From Cylicocyclus nassatus (taxonomy: Eukaryota; Nematoda; Chromadorea; Rhabditida; Strongylidae): a DNA stretch of 64,000 bases. Every line of letters starts with the position of its first letter. Position 1 is the first letter of the stretch. Positions 1 to 12,028 of the stretch are shown here, one piece after another. The position numbers and the translations under genes are program-made. The stretch lies in the NCBI GenBank assembly GCA_958299035.1, contig CATQJL010000223.1, positions 3,590,359 through 3,654,358 of the forward strand, given 5' to 3'. The notes below the pieces were generated by a model. It saw only the letters and a program-made list of their open reading frames with translations. It did not search any database and had not been told where the DNA came from.

Positions 1-790
1 GCACGTAGGGCATTTTGAACGGTCTTCGAGTGGCACGTAGGGCAACTTGATCGGGCAGGGGAACAGATTTTTGTACGTTTAGGACAGTTCTTATAATTTT
101 TGAACGGTTTTCAAGCGGCACGTAGGGCAACTTGATCGGGCAGAAAAACAGATTTTTGTACGTTTGGGGCAGTCCTTATAATTTTTAAATGGTCTTCAAG
201 CGGCACGTAGGGCATTTTGAACGGTCTTCGAGTGGCACGTAGGGCAACTTGATCGGGCAGGGGAACAGATTTTTGTACGTTTAGGACAGTTCTTATAATT
301 TTTGAACGGTTTTCAAGCGGCACGTAGGGCAACTTGATCGGGCAGAAAAACAGATTTTTGTACGTTTGGGGCAGTCCTTATAATTTTTGAATGGTCTTCA
401 AGCGGCACGTAGGGCATTTTGAACGGTCTTCGAGCGGCACGTAGGGCAACTTGATCGGGCAGGGGAACAGATTTTTGTACGTTTAGGACAGTTCTTATAA
501 TTTTTGAACGGTCTTCGAGCGGCACGTAGGGCAACTTGATCGGGCAGGGGAACAGATTTTTGTACGTTTGGGGCAGTCCTTATAATTTTTAAATGGTCTT
601 CAAGCGGCACGTAGGGCATTTTGAACGGTCTTCGAGCGGCACGTAGGGCAACTTGATCGGGCAGGGGAACAGATTTTTGTACGTTCGGGACAGTTCTTAT
701 AATTTTTGAACTGTTTTCAAGCGGCACGTAGGGCAACTTGATCGGGCAGGGGAACAGATTTTTGTACGTTTATGCAGTTCTTATGATTGA
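1..790. repeat. Higher-order tandem satellite, 202-base unit
   Basis: The segment starting GCACGTAGGGCATTTT recurs at positions 1, 203, 405 and 607, exactly 202 bases apart. Each unit is a piece of about 32 bases plus two diverged monomers of about 85 bases, which start GGCACGTAGGGCAACTTG and differ by GGGGAAC versus AGAAAAAC. The array decays after about 770 and is cut by the left edge of the window, so its true length is unknown. The minus-strand open frames inside it repeat the same peptide and are by-products of the repeat. Confidence 0.95.
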
Positions 791-3700
791 CGGTCTTTAG
801 GTGGCTCGTGTGCTTTTCGGGGAGGGATCTACTTATGTAGTAAGCTTCATATTCCTTTGGCGAAAGAAATTAGAAAATTAGAAAATTTAGAAAATTTTCT
901 GACAAAGTTCTTAGACGATTGATTTCGTTGCTGTCGGATTGATTCTGAGAGAAAAGTGTTTTTTGTAGTACACAATTGTTGTGGATATTTCTACTTCCAA
1001 AACGATAGGTGTTCTACTTCCTTGACGATCTTCCATAGAAATTGTTGAGTCGCAGCAGGAATTTCGAGAAATGCTGAGTGATTTTTGGAGATTATTGCTT
1101 CTTCGAACAGTTCTCCTTTTGTAGAATGCTTCGCAAAGATGTTCTCAGCAAAGGCATAGAAAACTTATTTAGAAATATTTATAATCACAACTAAGCCCTT
1201 ATATTGTATCTGCCCCTACCCACTTGCTAGCGACCCGTAGGGTCGCTAGTATACCAGATAAAGTGCTAATTTACTGAAATGACTTCCATTGAATAATGTA
1301 TTATTAAGTACGAAAAATGATTATTTGTCATGAAGTGAGGTTCTGGAGAATATCCCCTCTTCAAAGAAAATGTTATTCTAAGAAAATGATTTTCATAAGC
1401 TAGATATATATATATATCGCACAATGTCGGTTGTAACAGCCAATTTGAAGGAAAAAGAGACAAATCTATAGTTTTGCAATGTGTTTACTCAACTTTTTCG
1501 CACTTTTGAAGTTATTGTTTTTTTCTTGAGTCACCATAGCTTCACTAAATTGCCTTTTGTAAGTAAGATATTGCAGAAAAACCAATCAAGTAACTAATCA
1601 AAATTCTCCAGAACTCTGATGACATCCACAATAATTTGTAAAAAATTCGAGTTCTTAGAATTCCACGAGGTATTTCTCCTGTAGAAGTTCCGCACAAATT
1701 TCAGAGTTTCGCAGAAGTTCCGTAGATCTCTGAGCCTTATAATTTTTCTCGAAAATTTGCGCTCGTTTGTGTGTTTGCTATAAGACAACGTTTAATGTCA
1801 AGCGAAGCAAGTCTCTTATATTTTAGCGAAAAGTTTTTGTTTACGGAAGTTCCGAGCTCGGGTTGACTGGCGATCATGTGCAGAGGTCAGCTATCCTTGG
1901 TTTGTCTTCGCGTGCTTTGGTTTCTGAGAATGAAAATCAGGAAGTGTTTGGTCACTAAGCAACAATTCCGTCTGTTCAAAATTTGAAATGGCACAAACTT
2001 TAAGCGGAAGCGTAAAGGCGGGAAGAGGATGGGGAGGGGGAGAGGGACGGGGCAGTTAGATGGGTTGCGAAACTATTTATATCTTTGTAGCTTCTTAACG
2101 CAGAGATTCCTCATCAGCTTTGATGGAAACTTCATTATCTAATTTTGAAAGAATGTCCCTTAATGAGTTAATGATCCAGTCCCGATAAACATCCTCAAAT
2201 TACTTCATAGATTCGTGATCAGAGCACAATTTACGGCAATTACCATCTCTATTAGGCTCTCATAATGCAGTTGGCTCAACATGTATAGCTGCTGAATGCG
2301 TTACTCTCATTGGATTATGTAAGAGGAGATCGTGGGTAGCTATCGGGGGGGGGGGGGGGAGAGGAAGGATGGCTCACGTATCTCCCCGTTGTTTTCGTAA
2401 CAATAGAGATCCACTAATCTAGCAACAACGAAACGATGGTCCCATTAAAATTCCTCGTTATCAGACGACACCGAGGAGGGAGGCGGAAGGGGATAAATGT
2501 GCGGACAATATTGTCAAAATAACTGCTGAATTTTCTTGATTGTTATCTCTCTATATGATGAGACGTACTTAGCAGGAAACCTCAAAAAATTTCCTTCAAA
2601 CTCATCAAGAATTTTTTACTCCTTTCGAAGTGGTTTGATTGATAGGCATATTTTAACTAGACTATCCTGAGATTTTTGTGATTACAGACGATTCATTTTT
2701 GACAAAAAACTTTAGCGAAATAGCATTCTTTAACATTTTTTTCTAAGTTTTCCTTTGTCTATGGGCAGCTGCTAAGGTCTAGAGATATCCTTAGAAACTT
2801 CCATCGAAGCTCTCCTCACCTCAAGGGATTTGCCAAAGTCTTCGATCACATGCTTTTTTACTTTTTTGGACTTAGCCATGGTTTTCTCTATCATCAGTCA
2901 TGTCCTTTTGCCTTCTCTTTTGCTAAAGGCAGGATTTTAGTCCAGTCGAACAGCAGTTTCTATTCAGGGTACGACCATTCTTAGCCTGGTTGAAATATTT
3001 ATAATCTAATGGGTAGCAATAATTTCAACTGCTTGTTGACGTTGACGAACTTAAAAAATAAAACTCCTGCAGAAACGTCAATGCCAGGGCACTGCTTTGT
3101 TCAAATGGAAAGCTAATGCCTTCTTTGCTAAGATTTAGTTCTCTGCGCTTCTCATCAATCTAGTCTTGCCGTGATAGATGTAGTCCTCGGCCCAAATGAA
3201 TTTCTAATAATAAAATTAGCCAATGTTCCTTTGCGAGCTACTCGCCTTACTGGAGCAGAAAATAGGCGGTGCAGGGAGGTTAAGATTGGGGTTTGAGCTA
3301 TATTAAGGTAGATTCAAATTTATGACATTTTGCATTTTACTTTCACAGAAACAATCGCAATGATGTATCTCAAGCTATTAGAATCGTAGTAAAATTGACT
3401 TTCACATAAATGTAAACTATAATAAGTGTCGAGAGAGGCAACCGCTGGAGCCTAGCGAAAAAACCTAGGGTTGGCATACAATATTTTTCATCATATTTTC
3501 ACTATATCAGACCGAAGTTGATAATCCCGTATTCAAACTGAAATTACGGAGCTCGCTTCGAGTTTTTCATAACTTGAGAATTAATTCTAGTCAATCAACT
3601 CTCTTCTCCCTTTTTCGTATATAATTTGCGCTTGGATCGAACGCAACTCAGCCTTATCACTACATACTCTATGTGCATTCAGTCCAAATGTTACTAAATC

Positions 3701-4135
3701 AAAGCCCTAGTTTACTCCTACCTCTCAATTCTAGAGAAGCGTTGTTTTGCTTGCATACATCCTCACAAAGCCTCCTTTCTTTTCGCTTTTCTCTCAGCTA
3801 ATTAATATCGGTTATCAATGGATATATTTGTCACAAATGGCGTTGTTTATGTTACTGGATCATCAGCGTCAAGATTAGGTTATGATTTTTTGTGTAGCTT
3901 TTTAACCACAGCATATCATTTTTTCTCGAAGGTGACTGTATGCACTAGCAGAATTTTACAATTCACCTGTGGTTTTTGTGATATGAAAAAACAATACAGA
4001 AGACGCTAGGTCACACCAGTAAATCGCAAAATGTCTTCAAGTTACTAGCACAAACTTGAATTGAATAGAAATCAAAAAAGTGATAGTATGCACAGCTCAA
4101 CCCAATGTGATTTGAAATAAATTTCAATTTTCCAG
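791..4135. other. Gene-free stretch with scattered repeats
   Basis: No convincing exon was seen. It holds a perfect 10-base-stem hairpin at 1227-1249 (CTAGCGACCC/GGGTCGCTAG) related to a repeat near 35 kb, a short TA microsatellite near 1405, GAAGTTCCG motifs near 1680, 1720 and 1845, a purine-rich patch near 2000-2045, and a run of 15 G at 2345-2359. The 5' exons of the gene that begins to be readable at 4136 may lie here, but none could be recognised. Confidence 0.5.
1227..1249. repeat. Short perfect hairpin, part of a dispersed repeat
   Basis: Two 10-base arms (CTAGCGACCC and GGGTCGCTAG) flank a GTA loop. The adjacent text (TGCCCC...CCCACTTGCTAGCG) is the reverse complement of units seen at 34885-35090, so this is an inverted single copy of that repeat. 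Confidence 0.7.
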
Positions 4136-5848
4136 ACATCCACTGAACTCGATGAAGTGAATGTACGACGGATGTCACTCAAAGAATTCACTGGCTTGAA
4201 CGACACAAAAGAAGAAATGACGTGAGCTAATTTACTGTAATTTTATGTTATTATAGATACACCATTTTGAATTAGTTTGATAGCTGCAAGAAAACAAACA
4301 TGTTAGCTTCTTCTGAAATTCACAATAACTGTGAACATGGTTCTTCTCCATTTCCACTCCTCCTCCTCTCCTCCCAACACATTTTAAAGGCAGTGCCTCG
4401 GTACTAGAATTTCGCTTTCCAGATTTTCACCTTTCTGGAGCCTTCTTGCCATAAGAAACTCATATTTGGGCTTTTCGGCTCATAGAAATGGCGACAATGA
4501 GCTTTTTCCGCAAGTTTTCGAGGTCTGCATTTAGTGGGGAATACGTCAAAAGGGCGGGGCCCGGAATGAGGGAGACGAGGCGCGGAAGACTTCCGGCATA
4601 TCTTCGCTGAATGCGGACTTGGAAAGCTTCGGAAAATGCTCATATTCGCTAGTTTCATGCACTGAAAAGCTCAGATATGGATTCCTCAGGCGAGAAGACT
4701 CAGGAAAGGTGAAAAATTGGAACGAAGTTTTGCCGAGACATGCCTTTAAGTTTCTGAAATTTCTTGAATGTTCTGAGATCTTCTTTAAAGAGTGGTTTCC
4801 ATAACTTACTTTATAAGCTCATTCATTAGAATTTTGAATAAAGCCCATAAACACAGGGTATCTGTTCTTTCCTCAAAAGTTTAGCGCTCCCAATGCTTAG
4901 CAGCAGCTTTAACCAAAAGTGTTAAAAGCCTTTTGAAGGCAAGTTCTTATAGAGAGCTACCAATACCGTCGTGGAAATCTTCAACAACACCTTCATCTCT
5001 GATCAGTTCCTACTCTGCTCGACGAAGGAGTGTATTAGCCGCAGAGCTGCCGGAAAGTCCAACCAGGAAACTGACTGCTCCTAGGGAAGAAAGCGTCGAT
5101 TTACCTACAGCTATCAGAAGGTCAGTACTATTAATACTTTTTTTGATCTTCTATAAGAGAACTTTGAAAGGGATTTATTGGCTTTTTCAAGGAACCCAAA
5201 GTTATTAATTGTTTCTGTATGAAATTAATATGTTTTTTAGGGTTGAGAGACTGCAAGCTCGTTTACAAGAAGCGCATGCTAGTGCAAATCCATCGTCAAA
5301 TTCTACGCAAGCCGATGACCAGCACAAACTGCTTGAAGAAAGCAAAAGGATGGTTGTTGCTGCGAACGAATTCTCACAGTAAGTTCTTTGAATAATTTTA
5401 TATACGTTGAAGTTCACTTTTATTTTTAGAATCAAATGTTCTGTGCCGGAATCGAAATGGAGCACGGCCATCGCTGAGGTAACTAAAGCTGAGCTACCAG
5501 ATTTTGAATTTAAAAGAAAAAATTATAAATTTTTTCAGGTAACCGACTGTGCTGATTGTTTGACCACAGCTGCTCAACAGGCTATTTGCTCGAGCAGTGT
5601 ATACTATTCCCAGCTATTCAGCACTGAAGTAACTCAAGTAAGAAAATCTACTCCCTCGTCAAAAACTGTCACTTTTCTAAAACTCAAATTTTCAGGTACT
5701 GCAAGCGCTACATGATGCTCTGAACGCTTTGGAAGAGGCGCGAACAAAAAATGATGATTCTATATCTTTGAAACCAATGACTAATCTGATATCAAGAACT
5801 AACCAGCTTCTTCACGCCAGTTCAACGACGAGTTCGACCACAACATAA
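4136..5848 (+). CDS. 3' exons of an unidentified intracellular protein with helical C-terminus
   Basis: Six exons join in phase: 4136-4221, about 4929-5120, 5241-5378, 5430-5478, 5539-5637 and 5696-5848, ending at TAA 5846-5848. All joins except the one into exon 2 have clean GT...AG borders with TTTTCAG- or TTTTAG-type acceptors. The start of exon 2 is uncertain because its acceptor is weak. The upstream exons and start codon were not found. The product begins with an acidic/basic segment (RRMSLKEFTG), then a Ser/Pro/Arg-rich linker, then about 130 residues predicted helical and Leu/Ala-rich (VERLQARLQEAH, EESKRMVVAANEF, VLQALHDALNALEEA), and a Ser/Thr tail. The helical part recalls the four-helix focal-adhesion or vinculin-like bundles that end several cytoskeletal adaptors. 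That is only a resemblance, and I do not recognise the gene. No signal peptide or membrane segment is visible in the part seen. Confidence 0.75.
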
Positions 5849-7771
5849 CTTTGCTTTCTTTGCACAGCAAAAATCCAAGCTTGTATGCAGGATATCTCAT
5901 GCCAGTATTTTTATTGCAAGGTTTCATGTATATGTCTCAAAGTTGGTTTGTTTGGCATTTTGCCAAAGTTTTTTCACAGATAAAAAACATTCTATGTGCA
6001 GTTTCTGTTCAACAATTTTTTTGGGAACAAGCTTGATGGATTGGGAGTGTTTTGACCATTCGATATCAATCAATGTCTTTTATGTTCCTTTTTTTTGTAT
6101 CTCAGCTAAAAAAAACGGTTTTATCGCATATTATACAAGTCTTTAGTATTAAATACACAAATAACGGCAGATGGCACATGTTCGCAGATTCTCTCGCCAT
6201 TCTGCTAAGAAAAGTGCAACATTGGACACATTTATCCGTGAAGGTTGCGGATCTTTGAAGATTGAACAACTGGTTACAATTTACTACAGCAGCAGGCAGA
6301 TGTTCGAAGGCGATGACCAATAAACCTGGGCAGTGGGTTTCTTATGTAAATATTTTTCTCGCTTACTTTTCGCCTCAATTAATTCGTTATTCAACTGGCA
6401 TGGAACGCTTATTCCAAATCTGTTTTCAGTGTCTGCAAAGCGCTTCTGCAAGGGTAGTTATGGGAAATCTTTGAAGCAAAAATGTGAACTCGCATTTAAA
6501 AGAAAATCACTCAGAACTGTAACCTGTAAGCTCAAATGGGGCCATAATTAGTGCGGTGACATTGACACGGTGCTTAACGCAGTCATCACCTTCATTATAT
6601 TGAACTTAAGCTAGTCAGTGCTTCCAAGCGCCGGACAACCTCAATACCTGTTTTTCCGTTAGCCGTCCCCAGAGTTTTGCCTTGAAAAATTCCCAATACT
6701 ACCTTACCAAAAGCGCTTTGCAGATACAGGAAGCAGATTTGAAATTAGCGTTCCATGCTCTACGACACCTTAGGCCGTAGCAAACTCCGTGAACGTGACG
6801 TACGCGGTTGCAACCTAAGCTCAGCCCCAGTTTTATTCCGCAAGCCATTGATCTACTTGCCGGCTAATTTAGTATCACGAATATATCGTGATCTTCGTGA
6901 CCTGTCAGCTCGCAATTTACTCGCGTTATAGGGACAACCGGCAAATAGGTTAAAGGTTTGCGGAATGAAGCTAACAAGGGAAGGATACTTGGTCGAAGTG
7001 GCGTTTCCATATGAAATGCATACTATTTTATAGAGCATGCAACGCTGATTCCGAATCTGTCTTCGTTATCTGCCGAGCGCCTCTGGACGCCGAGTTATGA
7101 GCGTTCCTTTGGTTGAAAAATCTAATGCGTAATTAGAGCGAAATTCGTCAGAATTGCTCAAATGGTCCGAAGTTGGTTATCAGAGCACTCCATTACAAAG
7201 GATACCTTCTGTCCAAAACACTCATACTACATGTTGCTCTATTTAGGCGCTGAAAAGTCCGTAATAGTTAATTTTACTTAAATTCTGAGTTCATTTTTCG
7301 CTCCAAAAAATTTTATAACTCGACGTCCAAAAGCGCTCGGCAGATAATGAAGGCAGATTCGGAATCAGCGTTCAACGCTCTTCAAAATGGTATATGACCC
7401 ATTTGGAAAGGCCACTTCGACTGATTCGACCTCCCTTGTAAGTTGGAGCTTAGGCTGCGAACTCGTATGTCACGTTCATGAAAATTACTACGGCCCCTTG
7501 TACAATTCGTACGGTAACTTTACTTCGACCACATATCCTTCCCTCGTTAGACGAGCTACATAGTTAAGGCATCCCAGTCAGTATTCACTTGAAAAATACC
7601 AAGTGCCCAAATCTGCTTGGACGCTGCCTCTAGAGTGAAGAAGTGAAGCGATTACAAGTCATACAATAATAAGACAAAAGAGGTTGTTGTTGGAGAAACT
7701 TCGAATTGATGCGTTGAATATTCTATTTGTTGGACTTTCATAATTATAAATACATGAGAGTGGTCAGTAGC
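5849..7771. other. 3' flank and dispersed-repeat field
   Basis: After the stop at 5848 there is AT-rich 3' flank, then four partial, alternately oriented copies of a dispersed repeat near 6395-6440, 6705-6760, 7040-7110 and 7340-7385. The consensus reads roughly GCTGATTCCxAATxTG, then a CTGCxxAGCG block and CGAGTTATGAGC. No exon was recognised. Short open frames here overlap the repeats on both strands. Confidence 0.5.
6395..7390. repeat. Alternating copies of a dispersed inverted repeat
   Basis: Copies at about 6400 and 7040 read in one direction (ACGCTGATTCCGAATCTG) and copies at about 6720 and 7340 in the other (CAGATTxGxAATxAGCGTT), so the region can fold as two hairpins. The same sequence occurs near 29440, 29740, 44315 and 45590. 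It behaves as a MITE family with long imperfect inverted arms; no target-site duplication could be fixed. Confidence 0.6.
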
Positions 7772-8528
7772 TTATCGTTTGCATATGAAAGGCTTTGTGA
7801 CAAGACAAAAAGCATCAGCCCATTTTCCGGAAGCCTTGATCTCGACGCAGTTTTCATTGTGACTTGCGTTGTCCGGCTCTCCTGCAAAAGAAATAAGCAT
7901 ACCTGACTTTTCTCCGAACTTCCTATGAGATAGAGAAAGTTCTCAAGTTCATCATTACCTTCCGCAAAGTTTCTGTAATTAACCGGTGTCTGATCAGAGT
8001 TTACAAAAATGTTTTCCACTTGAACATCGTTGACGCCAATCCAGGCAGAGGCAGCTCTCAGAATTCCTATAATTCGTATGAGATCGGAATTCCGTATTGC
8101 TTGGCTATCAAAGCCAACACAAGGGCAGGCTGTCTCAAAATTTAAAGCTTTGATTTCGAGTCTACAAGTCTGATAAAGAGAATTAATACAAATCAAAAGC
8201 TAGACATTCGCAGGTACTATTGCTAAATTCCAGACCGAAAGGCTTTTTCAGAGGATTTCTTCCTACGAAATTTTCTTATATATCTAGACCAGTTAAAACA
8301 GCAAACCTTGTACGAAGGCATTTTCCTTTTCATCTTTGATTGAAACGAGGTGTCCTCCCCAAACAATGCAGTCTTCTTCTGCTTCGTACCACGATTTTCT
8401 AGCCTGTAATCAATTGATGTGAACAAGAAGAAGCTCCAATAACTTTACAACGAAACTACTACCTGCATAAAAATGTACTCATTGTTGTTGTATCGATGGA
8501 TCCTGGCACCAAGAAGTTCGAGACTTTT
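7772..8528 (-). CDS. C-type lectin-like domain protein
   Basis: Four exons join in phase on the minus strand: 8463-8528, 8307-8403, 7959-8066 and 7772-7881, with stop at 7772-7774, giving 126 residues that make one C-type lectin-like domain. Family signatures appear in order: LELLGARIHRYNNNEY at the entry strand, SWYEAEEDC with the first long-loop cysteine, GGHLVSI, SAWIGVND (WIGL-like core), an FAEGEPDN loop in the place of the EPN/QPD sugar-binding motif, NENCVEI, then GKWADAFC and KPFICK with the last cysteines. EPD instead of EPN leaves calcium or sugar binding uncertain. A signal-peptide exon must lie upstream. The minus-strand frame starting MGVLRICQYR near 8915 with a GT donor is a candidate, but its phase does not join directly. 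Nematode proteins of this family are usually secreted and implicated in recognition or innate immunity; in parasites they may meet host glycans. Confidence 0.9.
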
Positions 8529-9493
8529 CTAAACTGCACATACATGGAAGAACACAGGAACCAAAGATATAAAAGTGAATTGTGATTGGAAAATGAAAGT
8601 GATCAGTTATAGTATTAGATCGTTTCATGAGTTCGCAGAGTTTTTATTTTAACAGCCATTTTTTGATGAAACGAATGGTTTACGACAAAGTATCTGTACC
8701 ATTTCAAAGAGCTAATCTTGCTCTGCAAGAACTATAGTCGTTTTCGGAGCACACCTCGATTTATGATTTCTCAAAGTTTTTTGAGAGGCAATTGTTGATG
8801 CTTTCGGCAACTGCACTTTTCGTATTTGGTCCATATGCAAAATGTTATCCACATACGTAAGCAGAAAGTTAGTAGCAAGCAAGATTCTGTACTGACAAAT
8901 TCGCAGCACGCCCATGTGCTATGAACTGTATAAACAAGTTCTCAGTAGTTGCTGTCTTTGACTGTTACCGTTTGAGACTTGCGCGCTTTTTAGCGACAGA
9001 ACGTGTCCGTTCCTATCAGGCCTTTGACGAATGGATGGGTTCTCTTCAGTGATGTAGATGGATGAATGCGAGCTGTAGCTAACATTTTACGCTTTTCCAA
9101 AAATTTTTGCTGTAGGAATTCTCTGGATCGTACCAAGCAGAACATCTACACACATGGTAGAAGTGCGCTTTATCCAATGTCTCTTTAGATAAAGGAGTGC
9201 TTTTGTATGCACCATAGTTCCGTAAACAGTTGTTTTTCACACTTATAGCAACTTCAAGCGAAAAGTTCCCACTTATGATGTCCGTATATGGATCGGAATT
9301 TGCAGGTGCCGAAATCGTCAATTTTTGCCTCTCAAAAAACTTTGCTTTGAGAAGTCACGAGGAACATTAAATTTGTTCCGGAAACAAACAACAGCTCCTG
9401 TAGAGCAGAACTGGCTCTTTTGAATAGTACAGATATTTTGCCGTAAACCAACCGCTTCATCAATTATCTACGAACTTATGAAACGGCCTAATA
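8529..9493. other. Spacer upstream of the lectin gene
   Basis: This should contain the lectin's 5' exon or exons, not resolved. A minus-strand open frame at 9079-9321 has several cysteines near its end (NNCLRNYG, HVCRCSAW) and could be an exon of a small secreted protein, but no start or partner exon was found. Nothing else is recognised. Confidence 0.4.
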
Positions 9494-11375
9494 CAGTGCT
9501 GGCCAAAAGTTTGCAGCCACTCCAGAATTTTGCTATATCTTACTCTTTTTCGCATAGAACGATTCCAAATTACGACATTACGTGCATTTCACACTACTTA
9601 ACACTATGTCAAGAAAATTTTGCAGTTACATGCGCACCGGAGGGGTCTTTGGGGAAAATGGTGAAAACGGCTGAATTGAAGTTGGTCAAAACTTGCAGCC
9701 ACTTTCTTCTAAATGTCTTTAAAAAACTTGTCACAACTTGTCACTTTCCATTATGTGGGCTACAGATGCACCAATAAACCTTGAGATATGCAGTGCAGCC
9801 GGCTTTCATCAAACTCCCAAAAAGGGAACTTTACGAAGCAAAGTTGCTTGAGCGCAAATTGACCGCAAAAACTGATTGAAGGCAGTGTCCGGGCAAAAAG
9901 TCGATTTTGAGATTTTGTGCTTACCCGGGCCTATTCGCTATGGTGAACCCGAAAATCCACACGGGAGAGCGGAAAAACGGCGAAAAAGGGCCCTAACACA
10001 GGAGGGAAATGAGCAGGTGGGCGGGGTCCTCCCCACTGCGAATACACGTTCCCGGCTTTCGGAGCGACCTTCTCGCTTCCGGTTTCAAGTCAATCATTCG
10101 CACTTGACCGGTAGCGATGTTAGGACGGCTAGCGGAATCGAGAAAATCGCTCCGGGAGCTGGGAGCGTGAAATCGCACTGGGGAAAGCCCCGCCCACCTG
10201 CTGATTTACCTCCTGTGTTAGAGCCCTTTTTCGCCGTTTTCGCGCTTTCCAATGTGGATTTTCGGATTTAGCATGGCGAATAGGCCCATATAAGCACAAT
10301 ATCTCAGAATCGAGTTTTTGCTCGGACACTGCCTTTAAATCATGAGGTTGTCGAGAAATCTTCGGCTGATCCATGTTTCTATGAAAGGTTGTACCATTTG
10401 GACGTTTAGTGGAGGTTTGCGAATGTGACAGAGAAGTCATTACTTGGCATGTTTCAGAAACTACCATCACCTTAACTCAGATTCGGAGCACCTTTCGGCT
10501 CAAAAATTGGGCTCAGCAGTCTGAGAAATTCTCAAACTTGACTAGAACATTGCTTTGAGAAAGACGAGCATTGGTCCGGAGCTCGAAGAGTTCTATTGGA
10601 AATATGGAGGCGCTACTGTCAAAGAAAAGTTTTTACAATTATCACACCTAGGAAATGTTTGATTTGCCAAAGGGATTAATCAGCTGAAGATTGTGCAAAT
10701 TTTTTTCTGGCAGTAGCGCCTCCATATTTCCAATAGAACTCTTCGAGCTCCGGACCAATGCTCGTCTTTCTCAAAGCAATGTTCTAGTCAAGTTTGAGAA
10801 CTTCTCAGACTGCTGAGCCCAATTTTTGAGCCGAAAGGTGCTCCGAATCTGAGTTAAGGTGATGGTAGTTTCTGAAACATGCCAAGTAATGCCTTCTCTG
10901 TCAAATTCGCAAACCTCCACTAAACGTCCAGAGGTACAACCTTTTCATAGGAGCATGGATCAGCCGACGATTTCTCAACAACCTCATGATTTAATCAATT
11001 TTTGCGGTCAATTTGCGCTCAAGCAACTTTGCTTCGTAAAGTTCCCTTTTTGGGAGTTTGATGAAAGCCGGCTGCACTGCATATCTCAAGGTTTATTGGT
11101 GCATCTGTAGCCCACATAATGGAAAGTGACAAGTTGTGACAAGTTTTTCAAAGAAATTTAGAAGGAAGTGGCTGCAAGTTTTGACCAACCTCAATTCAGC
11201 CGTTTTCACCATTTTCCCCAAAGACCCCTCCGGTGTGCATGTAACTGCAAAATTTCTTGACATAGTGTTAAGTAGTGTGAAATGCACGTAATGTCATAAT
11301 TTGGAATCGTTCTATGCGAAAAAGGGTAAGATATAGCAAAATTCTGGAGTGGCTGCAAACTTTTGGCCAGCACTG
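9494..11375. mobile_element. Tc1-type non-autonomous giant palindrome
   Basis: The left end reads TA-CAGTGCTGGCCAAAAG and the right end is its complement (CTTTTGGCCAGCACTG), the terminal motif of Tc1-family elements, which duplicate TA. The arms pair for most of their length: 9494-9880 with about 10995-11375, then 10335-10620 with about 10700-10985. The loop lies near 10625-10700 and no transposase frame was seen. The 3' flanking dinucleotide is changed (ATA rather than TA), which suggests age. A second element sits in the left arm only (9880-10334). Confidence 0.85.
9880..10334. mobile_element. Nested palindromic MITE with AGGCAGTGTCC ends
   Basis: The terminal repeats AGGCAGTGTCC...GGACACTGCCT extend inward for about 130 bases on each side, making a 455-base palindrome. 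It is flanked by TTGA (9876-9879) and TTAA (10335-10338). The matching point of the opposite arm of the host palindrome, near 10990, reads GATTAAATC without the insert, so the target was TTAA and one copy has since mutated. No coding sequence. The end sequence is not the usual CCC start of piggyBac elements, so the superfamily is open. Confidence 0.85.
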
Positions 11376-11506
11376 ATATACCTAATTTTCACGACAGACA
11401 ACAGTTACTTACTTATGCTTGTTAGGGATTGGTCGGAAATTAACCGGGCCAATGCAAACAAACTACGTATCTTCAAATTCCCCTGGAAACGCCGATCTCA
11501 AATATA

Positions 11507-11990
11507 CAGGGTGTTCCAAAAGTATGTATAACTGTTTGATCGTTAGTATTTCTTTTCCCAAGAAGTTTTTTGCCTTGCTTCAGGTACCGTTTTGTAGAGC
11601 TGGCTTCAACTTAGAGTTACAGCATGGAGAGAATCACTGACCGCTCTTCATTGTTGTAGGATTACGGTAGAAACTTGAAACATATGGTTTCAATGTGGAA
11701 AAAGCTGCCGTTTCAAAAATTTTCAAAAAAATGTGAAAACTTGTGTAATAGGATTTTCATGGACGCTGAGTTCAATACTCAGCTGTTCACAAGATTGCGA
11801 AGCTTTCTAAACTGTGTAACCGCACTTTTTAGGAACATTGAAAAAATGACCGCTATTGCTTACCTCACATAACTTTTTAATGAAGCATCATAATAGATTG
11901 AGAACTTTAGATTAGAATCAGCGACTCTATTTAGCCTAGTGTAAAAGTTTTCAGGCCGTTTTGTTTCCTTTCTGAGTCAAAACAACACAA
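11507..11990 (+). mobile_element. CAGGGTGT-end MITE, 5' copy
   Basis: TA-CAGGGTGTTCCAAAAG begins the element at 11507. The next 180 bases match the arm at 41646-41815 closely, including GCCTTGCTTCAGGTACCG and GAGCTGGCTTCAACTTAG. Positions 11675-11872 carry a plus-strand reading frame whose peptide (KLPFQKFSKKCENL) matches one in the copy at 41882-42145. The right terminus was not found, so the copy is probably truncated. TA flank and CAGGG ends fit the IS630/Tc1/mariner group. Confidence 0.75.
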
Positions 11991-12028
11991 TTGGTGCGCC
12001 ACAATCATATTTCATTTTCTTATGCATT

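Noticed and set aside
111..736. Overlapping minus-strand frames encoding repeated MPYVPLE-type peptides
   Set aside because: They simply read through the 202-base satellite; the unit length is not preserved as codons across copies and there are no splice or start signals.
9079..9321. Cysteine-containing minus-strand frame as a separate secreted gene
   Set aside because: No start exon or acceptor could be joined; kept only as a note in the spacer entry.
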